In this document: piece by piece, positions 34,057-42,575 of the stretch
How positions within the stretch are numbered: position 1 is the stretch's first letter
Layout: each line of letters starts with the position of its first letter
Assembly (NCBI GenBank): GCA_035535995.1
Contig: DATLOZ010000015.1
Span: 1 to 64,000, forward strand
DNA from: JANYCO01 sp035535995
Lineage (GTDB): Bacteria; Bacteroidota; Bacteroidia; Cytophagales; Cytophagaceae
DNA: 64,000 nucleotides
Direction of reading: 5' to 3'
Translations under genes and position numbers: made by a program
The notes under the pieces: model-generated
Told to the model about the DNA's origin: nothing
Seen by the model: only the letters and a program-made list of their open reading frames with translations
Databases searched by the model: none

Positions 34057-34217
34057 GTCATTCAGGAGGAACCTTGTGCTTAGATGTTCCTAAAATAATT
34101 TTTTGCAACTTTGTTTATGGAAATGCAGAATAAATGTAAAAAAATCTTCTTGTCTACAGATTGTTGTTTTGAAGTGAATGATAGGAACATCTAAGCACAA
34201 GGTTCCTCCTGAATGAC
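34057..34217. repeat. MITE-like element with perfect 35-bp inverted ends
   Basis: The ends gtcattcaggaggaaccttg...ttcct (34057-34091) and its exact reverse complement (34183-34217) flank 91 bp of AT-rich sequence. A diverged copy is at 27075-27202. There is no coding potential, and the flanks show no clear target duplication. Confidence 0.9.
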
Positions 34218-34235
34218 AAAAAAGAAAAATCAAGC

Positions 34236-34270
34236 AAATCTTCTAATCCTGAGAATCAAGGTTCAGACAA
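34236..34270. repeat. 35-bp dispersed repeat
   Basis: Exact reverse complement of 26993-27027. It lies 18 bp from the MITE-like element and 6 bp after the stop of the Omp85 gene, mirroring the other locus. Confidence 0.9.
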
Positions 34271-34276
34271 TACTAT

Positions 34277-36004
34277 CTAGAATCGGCTTGTAATACCGAA
34301 GTGGATCTTCGAAAGGTTGACGTTTATTTTTTGATCCCTTGAATTTCCCAGCGAGTATACAAAATTGAATACTCCCGCCGGTGTAGAAAAAGTCACCCCT
34401 GCTCCAAAGCCTAATGGATGATCATAATGCGAAACAGTACTGAGTACGTTCACTAAATACCCCTGGTCGTAAAATACCAGCAGGTAGGAAGTTTCATCCG
34501 TAAAAAAACGATATTCCAAAGTGCCTACGCTGTAAGCAGACGCAAAGAAATTGTTTTCATTAAACCCTCTTAAACTCTTCAATCCGCCTACACGGTAGAG
34601 GTCGTTGAAATAAAGATTTTTCGTATCGTTGAAAATTTTTCCTCCTGTAAGTCTTGTAACCAAGACACTTCCCTTGCCTAGTTTAGTGTAGCGTTCTACA
34701 GCGCCTTCTACATTGAATTGTACGGACTTTAATTTAGTGCCTTCGTAATACGAAGGATCAAATTGTTGGTTTGGGTGAATGGTTTTGTTCCCCACATATC
34801 CTTGCAGCGACATCAGCCAACCGCGGCGTGGGTAGAAGATATTGTCGAGATTGTTGCGGTCATAACCAAGTCCGTAAGTGTAAAAATTATAATCGGCAAA
34901 TTTGATGGTCGAAGTATCGGTCACTCCATTCAGCGCACGTGAAGTCTTGAGTCCCGCGCTGACGTTGACTTTGCTGAACTGGCCTGCACGCTGGATAAAG
35001 GTAAGCTTCCGTACTACGGTAAGGAAAGAGCTGTCTTGTTTGTACAAATTAAAATCCACACGCGTATCCACGCTAGAGCCGAAAAGTTTTGGATGCATAT
35101 AATTCAGATCCAAGGTTTGCGAAGATTGTTTGATCTTTTTCCAGGAAGCATTCAGCGCTTTGCCTGTGCCGAAAAGATTGCGCAATGCTAGGTTCAGCTC
35201 ACCGGTTACGAGAAGTTTTTTATTCGATCCTTCGCCTGGTAAAAAACCAATGATACCATCGATTTGGTTGATCTTTTTTTCTGCCAGATAAACATTGAGT
35301 GTAGCGCTACTCTTGGAAAATATTACCTCTGGCGCTCTTGTTTGCGAAAGAAAAGGCAATTCGCGAAGTAGTTTGTCGGCCTCGTCTACACGCTGCTGCG
35401 AGTAAGGCGCTCCTTTGTAGATCCGCAAATGGCGCATAAGGTAGCGCTTTTTTGTTTTTACTTTTCCAATGACGTTGATGGAATCAAAAGTAAAATAAGG
35501 ACCTTTCTGATAGTTTAGCGCAGCGCTCAGCCCTTTGTCTGTATATTCCATTGAATCGAGGCGAATGCTGGCGAAAGGGAAACCATTGTTTTCGGAGACC
35601 TTGATAAATGCTTGTTCGAGCCTGTTGTATTCTTTGTAGCGAAAAGGCCGGTTGCGGTAAAAGCGTTCGCGAAAGCCCGTGCGGTCGAGCGTGTAGCCGT
35701 CGATGTTTCCTTTTCGCAGGCTTACCCAGTAAAACGGCATCCCGGCCCATATATAAGCTTTCGCAGAGTCTTTAGTAAAATAAATAGTATCCACCCTGGC
35801 CGCAATGTACGATGCTTCGTGCAGCGAAGTGACGATCCTTTTGAGTTCATGCATTGCATCCGTTGAATCCCTGTGTATTTTCTTATAATCGGGCAACCGC
35901 AGGTCCGACTTGCGGTCCTGGTCGATCAGCGAGGCTTCGAGGTAGTAGGCATTAATTTCTCCGCCGGCCCATAAGAAGAAAAGGAATATGAAAATTATTC
36001 TCAC
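34277..36004 (-). CDS. Omp85/BamA-family outer-membrane protein
   Basis: The 575-residue precursor has a short signal peptide. POTRA-like segments lie at about 160-245 (YFTFDSINVIGKVKTKKRYL). The C-terminal half is a 16-strand-type barrel of the surface-antigen family, with the hallmark LRGF loop in YRVGGLKSLRGFNEN (about 480-494) and a terminal Phe (GITSRF). Its shortness compared with BamA (about 800) points to a TamA-like or other Omp85 insertion or export factor. It is a single gene; its promoter is probably upstream of 36004 beside the divergent hemW gene. Confidence 0.9.
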   Translation of the reverse strand: MRIIFIFLFFLWAGGEINAYYLEASLIDQDRKSDLRLPDYKKIHRDSTDAMHELKRIVTSLHEASYIAARVDTIYFTKDSAKAYIWAGMPFYWVSLRKGNIDGYTLDRTGFRERFYRNRPFRYKEYNRLEQAFIKVSENNGFPFASIRLDSMEYTDKGLSAALNYQKGPYFTFDSINVIGKVKTKKRYLMRHLRIYKGAPYSQQRVDEADKLLRELPFLSQTRAPEVIFSKSSATLNVYLAEKKINQIDGIIGFLPGEGSNKKLLVTGELNLALRNLFGTGKALNASWKKIKQSSQTLDLNYMHPKLFGSSVDTRVDFNLYKQDSSFLTVVRKLTFIQRAGQFSKVNVSAGLKTSRALNGVTDTSTIKFADYNFYTYGLGYDRNNLDNIFYPRRGWLMSLQGYVGNKTIHPNQQFDPSYYEGTKLKSVQFNVEGAVERYTKLGKGSVLVTRLTGGKIFNDTKNLYFNDLYRVGGLKSLRGFNENNFFASAYSVGTLEYRFFTDETSYLLVFYDQGYLVNVLSTVSHYDHPLGFGAGVTFSTPAGVFNFVYSLGNSRDQKINVNLSKIHFGITSRF

Positions 36005-36147
36005 GTAGGGTATAACGATATCCCTTCAAAATTAGCATTTTTGTGGTGAAATAAACTCAGTATTAAAATTCCAAAAAACAAAAGCCAAATTCCAAACTAA
36101 ATGGCTTGTCAGGAATTTGGAAATTGAAGTTTGGAATTTAAACTAGA

Positions 36148-37272
36148 ATGCCCGGAATCTATATTCATATTCCCTTCTGCCGTCAGGCTTGTCATTACTG
36201 CGATTTTCACTTTTCTACCGATCTGAAAAATAAAGAGAAAATGGTAGAAATGATCTGCCGGGAATTGACGATGCAGCAAGATTATCTTTCACAAAAAAAT
36301 ATTTCCACGATCTACTTCGGCGGTGGTACACCTTCTCTGCTGGAAGCTGTGCAGTTGAAGCGGATCATGAATACGATCGCACAGCATTTTACGATTGAAA
36401 AAAATGCAGAGATCACGCTGGAGGCAAATCCCGACGACCTGGATCAAGCCTCGCTGAGAGCTTTCCGCGAAAGCGGTATCAACCGGCTTAGCATCGGGAT
36501 CCAAAGTTTTGACGACGAAGCCTTGCGCTATATGAACCGCGCCCACCAGGCAAAGCAGGCGGAAGATTCTGTGCGGCTGGCGCAGCAGGAAGGTTTCGAC
36601 AATATCAGCATTGATCTCATCTACGGCGTACCTTCTCCCGATCATACAATCTGGCAGCGCGACCTCGACAAAGCACTGACCTTGGGTGTGCAGCATATTT
36701 CGTCTTACTGTCTTACGATCGAAGCGGATACTGTTTTTGGAAAGCGAAAAGAAAAAGGATCCCTGGCTCCGGAAAATGAAGAATACAACGCGCAGCAATT
36801 CGAATTGCTCGTGCATACATTAGAGAAAAATGGATACGAACAATACGAAGTTTCCAATTTCAGCAAACCAGGATTTATTTCACGTCACAATAGTAACTAT
36901 TGGCATAGTGAATTCTACTTAGGTGTAGGCCCGGGCGCGCATTCTTTTGATGGAAAAAGCAGGCAGTACAATCTTGAGAATAATCCACGTTATATTCTTG
37001 CAATAGAACAAGGTATGTTGCCATTTTCAAAAGAAGATCTGGATCAAAAAACAAGGGCTAATGAGTATATTATGACCAGGTTACGTACAAAATGGGGAAT
37101 TGATGTCCAGGTACTCGAAAATCAGTTTGGCATACCTTTTGAAACGATTAGAGAAATAGTAAAAAAATACCGGGAAATGGATTTTTTGCAACAAGACAAA
37201 ACTACTTTAAAACTGACCAAAAAAGGGCTGTTATTTGCAGATAAAATTACGGAAGACCTTTTTATTATTTAA
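36148..37272 (+). CDS. hemW: HemW-type radical SAM protein (coproporphyrinogen III oxidase-like)
   Basis: The 374-residue protein begins MPGIYIHIPFCRQACHYCDF with the CxxxCxxC cluster motif and has IYFGGGTPSLL, LEANPDD and INRLSIGIQSFDD, all characteristic of the HemW/HemN family. It lacks the extra Cys of true HemN after the cluster motif, and the length (about 375) fits HemW, a haem-transferring chaperone rather than an oxidase. The ATG at 36148 is the only sensible start. Two small genes follow on the same strand. Confidence 0.9.
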   Translation: MPGIYIHIPFCRQACHYCDFHFSTDLKNKEKMVEMICRELTMQQDYLSQKNISTIYFGGGTPSLLEAVQLKRIMNTIAQHFTIEKNAEITLEANPDDLDQASLRAFRESGINRLSIGIQSFDDEALRYMNRAHQAKQAEDSVRLAQQEGFDNISIDLIYGVPSPDHTIWQRDLDKALTLGVQHISSYCLTIEADTVFGKRKEKGSLAPENEEYNAQQFELLVHTLEKNGYEQYEVSNFSKPGFISRHNSNYWHSEFYLGVGPGAHSFDGKSRQYNLENNPRYILAIEQGMLPFSKEDLDQKTRANEYIMTRLRTKWGIDVQVLENQFGIPFETIREIVKKYREMDFLQQDKTTLKLTKKGLLFADKITEDLFII

Positions 37273-37295
37273 AACCATTTTGTCACAATAAATAT

Positions 37296-37303
37296 TATAT
37301 TTG
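37296..37303 (+). promoter_or_regulatory. Bacteroidota -7 promoter box (TATATTTG)
   Basis: It matches TAnnTTTG perfectly. A TTTTG at 37278-37282 could be the -33 part, though the spacing of 13 is shorter than usual. A start site near 37310 would rule out the GTG at 37303 as the next gene's start and favours the ATG at 37327. Confidence 0.6.
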
Positions 37304-37326
37304 TGGAAACAGTAGAACCAATTTTA

Positions 37327-37692
37327 ATGAATACTGAACAAAAGAGATCCTTACTTCTTTTAAAACTCGTGATTTTTAACTACCACGGCCTCGACGAGGA
37401 AGAAAAAAAGATTCTTGCTGACACTGCTGCTAAACTGGATGCTCAGGAAGAATTGAAGTGGGCCTACGATTTTTCTGAACAAGATGATATCACTTCTTTC
37501 GAAAGAGCCCGGGAATTTTTTAAAACAACGATCGCTACGTACGAAAAAGATTTCAAATTTGAATTCATTCGTAGTGTATGGGAAGATACGAGCTCTAAAG
37601 GATATGTAAGTGAAATAGAAGCGATGAGTATGCTAAAGCTTGCCAAAGACTGGGGCGTTCAAAAAGACCTGCTTGCTTTGGTACGAAAATAA
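37327..37692 (+). CDS. Small helical hypothetical protein, TerB-like
   Basis: The 121-residue soluble protein is all alpha with acidic patches (LDEEEKKILADTAAKL, YVSEIEAMSMLKLAKDWG). The helix layout recalls TerB-type domains but lacks the conserved Asp set, so this is only a resemblance. The longer frame from a GTG at 37303 overlaps the promoter box, so the ATG at 37327 is preferred. The stop at 37690 is 7 bases before the ATG of the M1 peptidase, and the two are probably cotranscribed. Confidence 0.6.
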   Translation: MNTEQKRSLLLLKLVIFNYHGLDEEEKKILADTAAKLDAQEELKWAYDFSEQDDITSFERAREFFKTTIATYEKDFKFEFIRSVWEDTSSKGYVSEIEAMSMLKLAKDWGVQKDLLALVRK

Positions 37693-37699
37693 TCTCCGG

Positions 37700-39343
37700 A
37701 TGAAGAAATTTTTTTTCAGTTTATTTTTTCTGATCTGTTTTACTCCTTGTTTTCCCCAACAAAAATTTACCCTGCAAGATACGCTCCGCGGCACGCTCAC
37801 GGCAGAACGCAAATGTTTTGATGTACAGTTCTACGATCTGTCGCTGGCGGTACAACTCAATCAACATCTTCTCAACGGCAGCAATCGTATTTATTTCAAA
37901 GCTACTGAAACATTCTCCACACTTCAACTGGATCTTTACGAAAATATTAACATCCGCAAGATCACGGATGAAAAAGAAAATTTACTTTCCTACAAAAGAA
38001 ATGGGAATGCAGTGTTCATTCAATTGCATGAGCCTTTACAAAAAAATTCCTCCTCTTTTCTCACCGTCTACTACGAAGGCGAACCGCACAAAGCGATCAA
38101 TCCTCCCTGGGACGGAGGCTTTGTATGGGCGCTTGACAGCCTCGACCGCCCTTGGGTGAGCGTAGCCTGCGAAGGCGTAGGAGCCAGTCTCTGGTGGCCT
38201 TGTAAAGATCATCCTTCAGACGAGCCAGATAGCATGCGTATGCGTTTTGAAGTAGCCAATCCTTTGTTTTGCGCTTCCAATGGTAATTTGATTTCTACAA
38301 CGCCTACCAATCGCAATACTACTGTCTACGAATGGCGCGTGCACTATCCTATCAACACATACAACATCACACTCAACATTGGCGCCTACGCACATCTGCA
38401 CGATCTATACACGCGCACCGACGGCTCTGCACTGGATCTGGATTACTACGTACTTTCGTTCAACAAAGAAAAAGCTTCCAAACATTTTGAACAGGTGAAA
38501 CCTATGTTGGCTTGCTATGAAAAATTATTTGGTCCTTACCCTTTTCAGAAAGACGGCTATGCGCTCATCGAATCTCCTTATTGGGGAATGGAACATCAGA
38601 GCGCGATCGCGTATGGAAATCGTTTTAAAAATAATATGGTGAACCTCGATTACATTGTGGTACACGAAAGCGGCCATGAATGGTGGGGAAATCATGTAAG
38701 CGCTTCCGACCACGCTGATCTTTGGATCCACGAGGCTTTTACGACCTATGGAGAAACGTTGCTGCTTGAATGCGAACAAGGAAAGGACATAGCGGAAAAA
38801 TATTTGACCGGACAAAAAAGACTGATCAAAAACCGCGAGCCGATCATTGGGCCTTATGGGGTGAACTATCATTATTGGGAAGATTCGGATATGTATTACA
38901 AAGGCGCCTGGATGTTGCATACACTGCGCGGCTCCTTGAATAATGATTCGCTTTGGTTTGCGCTGCTTAGAAATATCCAGCGGACCTTCGGAGGACAAGC
39001 GATCAGCTCTTCGCAGTTGATCACGTATATCAATAATTTTACAGGCTTTGATTATACCGGTTTTTTTGCGCAGTATCTTTTGCGTACCGATCTGCCTCTA
39101 TTCGAATACGAAGTGCTGAAGCAGGATAAAAAAAGTGTAAAGCTAAAATTCAGATGGATAAGCGAGGTAGAAGGTTTTTCGATGCCTTTAGTACTGCAAA
39201 CAAGCCAGGCAGCACCGCTCAAGATTTATCCCAATTCAACGTTTCAGACGGTTTCTTTCCCTTGTATAGATATAAAAACCTGCCTGGATCAGTTATCCAG
39301 GTCATTTTATATAGAAACCAGGCAGATAAAGTCTAAAAAATAG
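37700..39343 (+). CDS. M1-family metallopeptidase, secreted
   Basis: The 547-residue precursor has a signal peptide (KKFFFSLFFLICFTPCFPQ). The zinc motif is HESGHEWWGN (HExxH) with the third ligand in IHEAF, 18 residues after the second His, and the exopeptidase motif is GMEHQ in place of GAMEN. Both fit the M1 (aminopeptidase N) family. The long C-terminal domain of larger members is absent, as is usual in Bacteroidota. The ATG at 37700 begins the signal sequence. It probably degrades periplasmic or external peptides. Confidence 0.93.
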   Translation: MKKFFFSLFFLICFTPCFPQQKFTLQDTLRGTLTAERKCFDVQFYDLSLAVQLNQHLLNGSNRIYFKATETFSTLQLDLYENINIRKITDEKENLLSYKRNGNAVFIQLHEPLQKNSSSFLTVYYEGEPHKAINPPWDGGFVWALDSLDRPWVSVACEGVGASLWWPCKDHPSDEPDSMRMRFEVANPLFCASNGNLISTTPTNRNTTVYEWRVHYPINTYNITLNIGAYAHLHDLYTRTDGSALDLDYYVLSFNKEKASKHFEQVKPMLACYEKLFGPYPFQKDGYALIESPYWGMEHQSAIAYGNRFKNNMVNLDYIVVHESGHEWWGNHVSASDHADLWIHEAFTTYGETLLLECEQGKDIAEKYLTGQKRLIKNREPIIGPYGVNYHYWEDSDMYYKGAWMLHTLRGSLNNDSLWFALLRNIQRTFGGQAISSSQLITYINNFTGFDYTGFFAQYLLRTDLPLFEYEVLKQDKKSVKLKFRWISEVEGFSMPLVLQTSQAAPLKIYPNSTFQTVSFPCIDIKTCLDQLSRSFYIETRQIKSKK

Positions 39344-39532
39344 ACTTTGAAGGAACTTTATAAGAAGATTTTTAAAAATATTTTTATTTTTTTCAAGCTG
39401 TAAATCAATCAATTATAATAAATTTTATAGTTTTTCATAAAAAAATCAAAATATTCTGGGGGCTTTTTGTAACCTATACCCAAACTCCACGTAAATATGC
39501 TCAAGTAAGTATAATTTGTTTTCATATTCTTT

Positions 39533-39589
39533 GTTACATAATCAAGTGCTATCAAGGATGGCACTTGGTTACTGTAACAGATTTTTTTT
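39533..39589 (+). terminator. Hairpin followed by T8
   Basis: gttac..atcaagtgc and gcacttggtt..gtaac form a nested stem ending at 39578, followed by attttttttа-type sequence. It lies 190 bp after the M1 peptidase stop, in a 379-bp gap (39344-39722) in which I see no gene. Confidence 0.6.
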
Positions 39590-39722
39590 ATAGGGGTTTC
39601 ATTCATTTTTTTAATAAGCTTCCTTTTAACTACCCGGAGTTCCTCACCAAAGTTTTATTCTGTTATTTCAATAAATTGGTTAATTCTGTTCATATTTGTT
39701 TTCATACTAATCGTGAAAACCC

Positions 39723-40949
39723 TTGAACGTCGTTTCGTTTATTGCAAGAAGATATTTTTTGATCGGTAGAAAAATTAATTTTATTAATATCATTTCTATC
39801 ATCACCATGATCATGGTTACACTGGTAACGATTTCTATGGTTATAGTGCTTTCTGTGCTCAACGGAATGGAAGACGTGATCCGTAAGCTGTACAATAGTT
39901 TTGATCCCGAGATCAAGGTTACGGCTGCGCTGGGAAAAACATTTGAAATCTCCGACGGTTTTCTCAATAAAATAAAAAAGACAGAAGGCGTTGCCTTTAT
40001 TACAGAAGTGATCGAAGACAATGCGATTGTTTCTTATAAGGATGAAAAAGATGTAGTGAAACTGAAAGGTGTTTCCGACAACTTCCTCGCCGATCACCGC
40101 TTGGATTCTATGATCGTAGGTGGCAGTCTTCAGTTGAAAAATAAAGATACTTATTTTGCAATCCTTGGCGCGGGGCTTCAATACAAGCTTTCCGTTTCCC
40201 TCAACGATCCTTTTGCTCCGCTGAATTTTTATTATCCTAACAGAAAAAAGATCAAACGCCCGGATGCGCCGGATGCTTTCAACTCCGGCAGCCTGGAAGC
40301 CGGAGGCGTATTTGCGATCGAAAAACAATACGACGACTATTATGTTTTTGTGCCGCTCGAATTTGCAGAGCAACTTTTAGACTATGGCAATAAAAGAACT
40401 TCGCTGGAAATTAAAACCACACCAGGATTTTCCATCCTGCAAGTGCAGCAAAATCTTAAGAAAACATTGGGAGAAAAATTCAACGTACTCAGCAGCGACG
40501 AACAGCACTCCGGCATCATCCGCGCGATACGTGTAGAGAAGCTGGCCGTATATATCATTCTTTCACTTTTGCTCGGCGTTTCTTCAATCGGAATTTATTT
40601 CTGTCTTACTATGCTCACCATTCGCAAACGCAAAGACATTGCAATATTAAAATCCCTGGGTGCTCATGCAGGGATGATCCGTACGGTTTTTCTTGCAGAA
40701 GGAATGATCATTTCTTTCTCCGGGGCGCTGCTGGGGCTGTTAGCAGGATTTGTGCTTTGTTCGTTGCAACAAACATACGGCTTCGTACCGTTGGGACTTG
40801 AGACTTCGCTGGTAAAATCTTATCCTGTAAAACTGGAGTGGGCGGATTTTGTGGCTACTTCTATTATTATTTTCATACTCACCATGATCACTTCCTACGT
40901 ACCTGCTATGAGGGCTGCGAAGACCGAGATACACGAGAATATTAAATAG
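39723..40949 (+). CDS. FtsX-type ABC transporter permease
   Basis: The 408-residue protein has one N-terminal helix (ISIITMIMVTLVTISMVIVLS), a periplasmic MacB-like core (about 45-265) and three C-terminal helices with the FtsX-domain block KDIAILKSLGAHAGMIR at about 312-328. It resembles LolC/LolE and MacB-type permeases, which move lipoproteins or other substrates from the inner membrane. No ATPase gene is adjacent. The start is a TTG at 39723, as no ATG lies in frame upstream. It is followed by a convergent lipoprotein gene 4 bases away. Confidence 0.9.
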   Translation: MNVVSFIARRYFLIGRKINFINIISIITMIMVTLVTISMVIVLSVLNGMEDVIRKLYNSFDPEIKVTAALGKTFEISDGFLNKIKKTEGVAFITEVIEDNAIVSYKDEKDVVKLKGVSDNFLADHRLDSMIVGGSLQLKNKDTYFAILGAGLQYKLSVSLNDPFAPLNFYYPNRKKIKRPDAPDAFNSGSLEAGGVFAIEKQYDDYYVFVPLEFAEQLLDYGNKRTSLEIKTTPGFSILQVQQNLKKTLGEKFNVLSSDEQHSGIIRAIRVEKLAVYIILSLLLGVSSIGIYFCLTMLTIRKRKDIAILKSLGAHAGMIRTVFLAEGMIISFSGALLGLLAGFVLCSLQQTYGFVPLGLETSLVKSYPVKLEWADFVATSIIIFILTMITSYVPAMRAAKTEIHENIK

Positions 40950-40952
40950 ACT

Positions 40953-41528
40953 TTACTGAAGTTCCCAGATACTGTTTTGTGTAAGATGGTATTTTAGTAA
41001 TCCATGACCAGGTGTATACCAAACCTTGTAGAGCTCTCCCTGCAACGTGTCAAAGGTTTTAATATATACACTATCGTATGTTTTAGTATGAATAGTGAAA
41101 TTGATCTTGAGGGAATCAAATTCATTGAATGAAATGGAATTGCCCAGAAATTGTTTTTGGAATCCACCTTTTTTGCTTCTTGTGATATCGACATCAAAAT
41201 TATGCAATGTATGTTGGTTATCAACCACCGCCGCATAGTTCAGGTTTCCTATGGCTTCTCTATCTTCCTCACATATTTTGCAGCAAGCCCATTCACAGCG
41301 AACATTTTGTTTATAATTCGTCACATTTATATAAATGGAATCCACCTGTCCATGGTTGCTGACAAATGCACGTCGCACACGGGTGTTATAAGCTAGTGAA
41401 TCTACTGAGATGTACCGTAGCTCTTTGGCAGAAAAAACATTCTCAACGCCCGTACAGGTTTTTCTTTTACAACAGGAGGAGAGCAATAAGAGCATTGCCC
41501 ATAGAAACAATAAATTTTTCCAGCGCAT
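40953..41528 (-). CDS. Lipoprotein, unknown function
   Basis: The 191-residue precursor has a signal ending in LLLSSC with C-K-R after it, giving a lipobox with a double Cys (SSCCKRKTC). The mature part holds a Cys-rich stretch (NVRCEWACCKICEEDRE) that could bind metal or form disulfides. No family recognised. The stop lies 4 bases from the end of the convergent permease gene. Confidence 0.75.
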   Translation of the reverse strand: MRWKNLLFLWAMLLLLSSCCKRKTCTGVENVFSAKELRYISVDSLAYNTRVRRAFVSNHGQVDSIYINVTNYKQNVRCEWACCKICEEDREAIGNLNYAAVVDNQHTLHNFDVDITRSKKGGFQKQFLGNSISFNEFDSLKINFTIHTKTYDSVYIKTFDTLQGELYKVWYTPGHGLLKYHLTQNSIWELQ

Positions 41529-41572
41529 ACAAAAATAATTTGAGAAAAGAGATTTTACTAAGATAGCAAAGC

Positions 41573-42142
41573 TCAGCTAATTTCAATATTATATTTCGTT
41601 AACAAACCCAAAGCGCCTTCGCGGGAAAATTTTGCCTTTTTAATTTTGTTTAATTCGGGGTCCAGCGCATAATTGTAAGCAGTGCGAAGATCCGCTTTTT
41701 CGAGAATTGTATGTTCAAATGAAGCACCGGCTAGGTCGCATTGATCGAAGATTGCGTTGGTAAGATCCGCTTCGATGAGGTCTGTTTCGTGAAGAGTGCA
41801 GTTTTTAAATTTTGTGCCTTTCAATTTCAACTTAAAAAAAGAAGCAAGGTTTAGCTGGCAATCTTCAAACTGAAGCGTCATCGAAAATCCATTGCATTCA
41901 CCAAAATTGATGCCCAGCAGCTTACAGCCCTTGAAGGATATGGTTTGTAGAGAAGTGTTTTTTAGCTTGACTGTTGTTAAGTTGCATTGTTCAAAACGAC
42001 AATCAATAAAATTAGAATGCGAAAGATCTGCTTCCGAAAGATCACAATTATTGAAGGAACAATTTTCGTAATCGCCTCTCAGAAAATTTTCTTTTGAAAG
42101 CTGTTCGCCTTTGAAATTTTGAGCTTCTATTATTTTGTTCAT
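41573..42142 (-). CDS. Pentapeptide-repeat protein
   Basis: The 189-residue protein is built of A(D/N)LXX-type pentapeptides almost from end to end: NCSFNNCDLSEADLSHSNF, IDCRFEQCNL, LIEADLTNAIFDQCDLAGAS. The C-terminal end (LDPELNKIKKAKFSREGALGLL) is shared with the Qnr/McbG-like group, which mimic DNA and protect topoisomerases. A protective role is possible but not shown. The ATG at 42142 gives a normal start to the helix; a longer frame starts at 42169. Confidence 0.88.
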   Translation of the reverse strand: MNKIIEAQNFKGEQLSKENFLRGDYENCSFNNCDLSEADLSHSNFIDCRFEQCNLTTVKLKNTSLQTISFKGCKLLGINFGECNGFSMTLQFEDCQLNLASFFKLKLKGTKFKNCTLHETDLIEADLTNAIFDQCDLAGASFEHTILEKADLRTAYNYALDPELNKIKKAKFSREGALGLLTKYNIEIS

Positions 42143-42199
42143 GTTGTATTTCTTATAAATGATAAACACGAAGGCACGAAGAAAGCAGTCCTTCGTGTT

Positions 42200-42499
42200 T
42201 TAATTCGCCAGTGCCGTTCCAAATAGATCTCTGTAAAAAGTAAATGCCAACAAAAATGTCAATGGTGAACCCAACACTACCCATGCCAGTACGATCCTTT
42301 GTGCGCTCATGATCCACTCATTTTTCCGCATCCAAAGCAGGAGCACAATGATTAGTGCCATCAAGGATATAATAAAGCTGTGCAGGATCATTCCGTAGTT
42401 TTCATCGTAAGGCAGAAACCGGGCCGCATAGAAGCAACTCCAGCAATAGATTGTCTGGAGGAACAGTAGTATTGGCAACAGATATACCTTAAGATTCAT
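42200..42499 (-). CDS. Small membrane protein, unknown function
   Basis: The 99-residue protein has three or four hydrophobic segments (about 4-25, 37-56 and 65-88). The sequence has no motif I recognise. It lies between the pentapeptide gene and a terminator and is probably expressed by itself or with the pentapeptide gene, 58 bp downstream. Confidence 0.6.
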   Translation of the reverse strand: MNLKVYLLPILLFLQTIYCWSCFYAARFLPYDENYGMILHSFIISLMALIIVLLLWMRKNEWIMSAQRIVLAWVVLGSPLTFLLAFTFYRDLFGTALAN

Positions 42500-42518
42500 A
42501 GAGTGTTTTCTTATAATG

Positions 42519-42559
42519 AAAAAGCCTCTGCGCTAAAGTTATTTATGCAGAGGCTTTTT
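42519..42559 (-). terminator. Intrinsic terminator of the AsmA gene
   Basis: aaaaagcctctgc and gcagaggcttttt form a 13-bp stem; the T-run on each side lies within the stem, so it can work in both directions. It follows the AsmA stop by 17 bases. Confidence 0.9.
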
Positions 42560-42575
42560 GTTTTTATTTCTTTAC

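Noticed and set aside
39409..39606. 65-residue frame on the minus strand
   Set aside because: It lies across a hairpin/terminator and AT-rich spacer, with no signal or family pattern.
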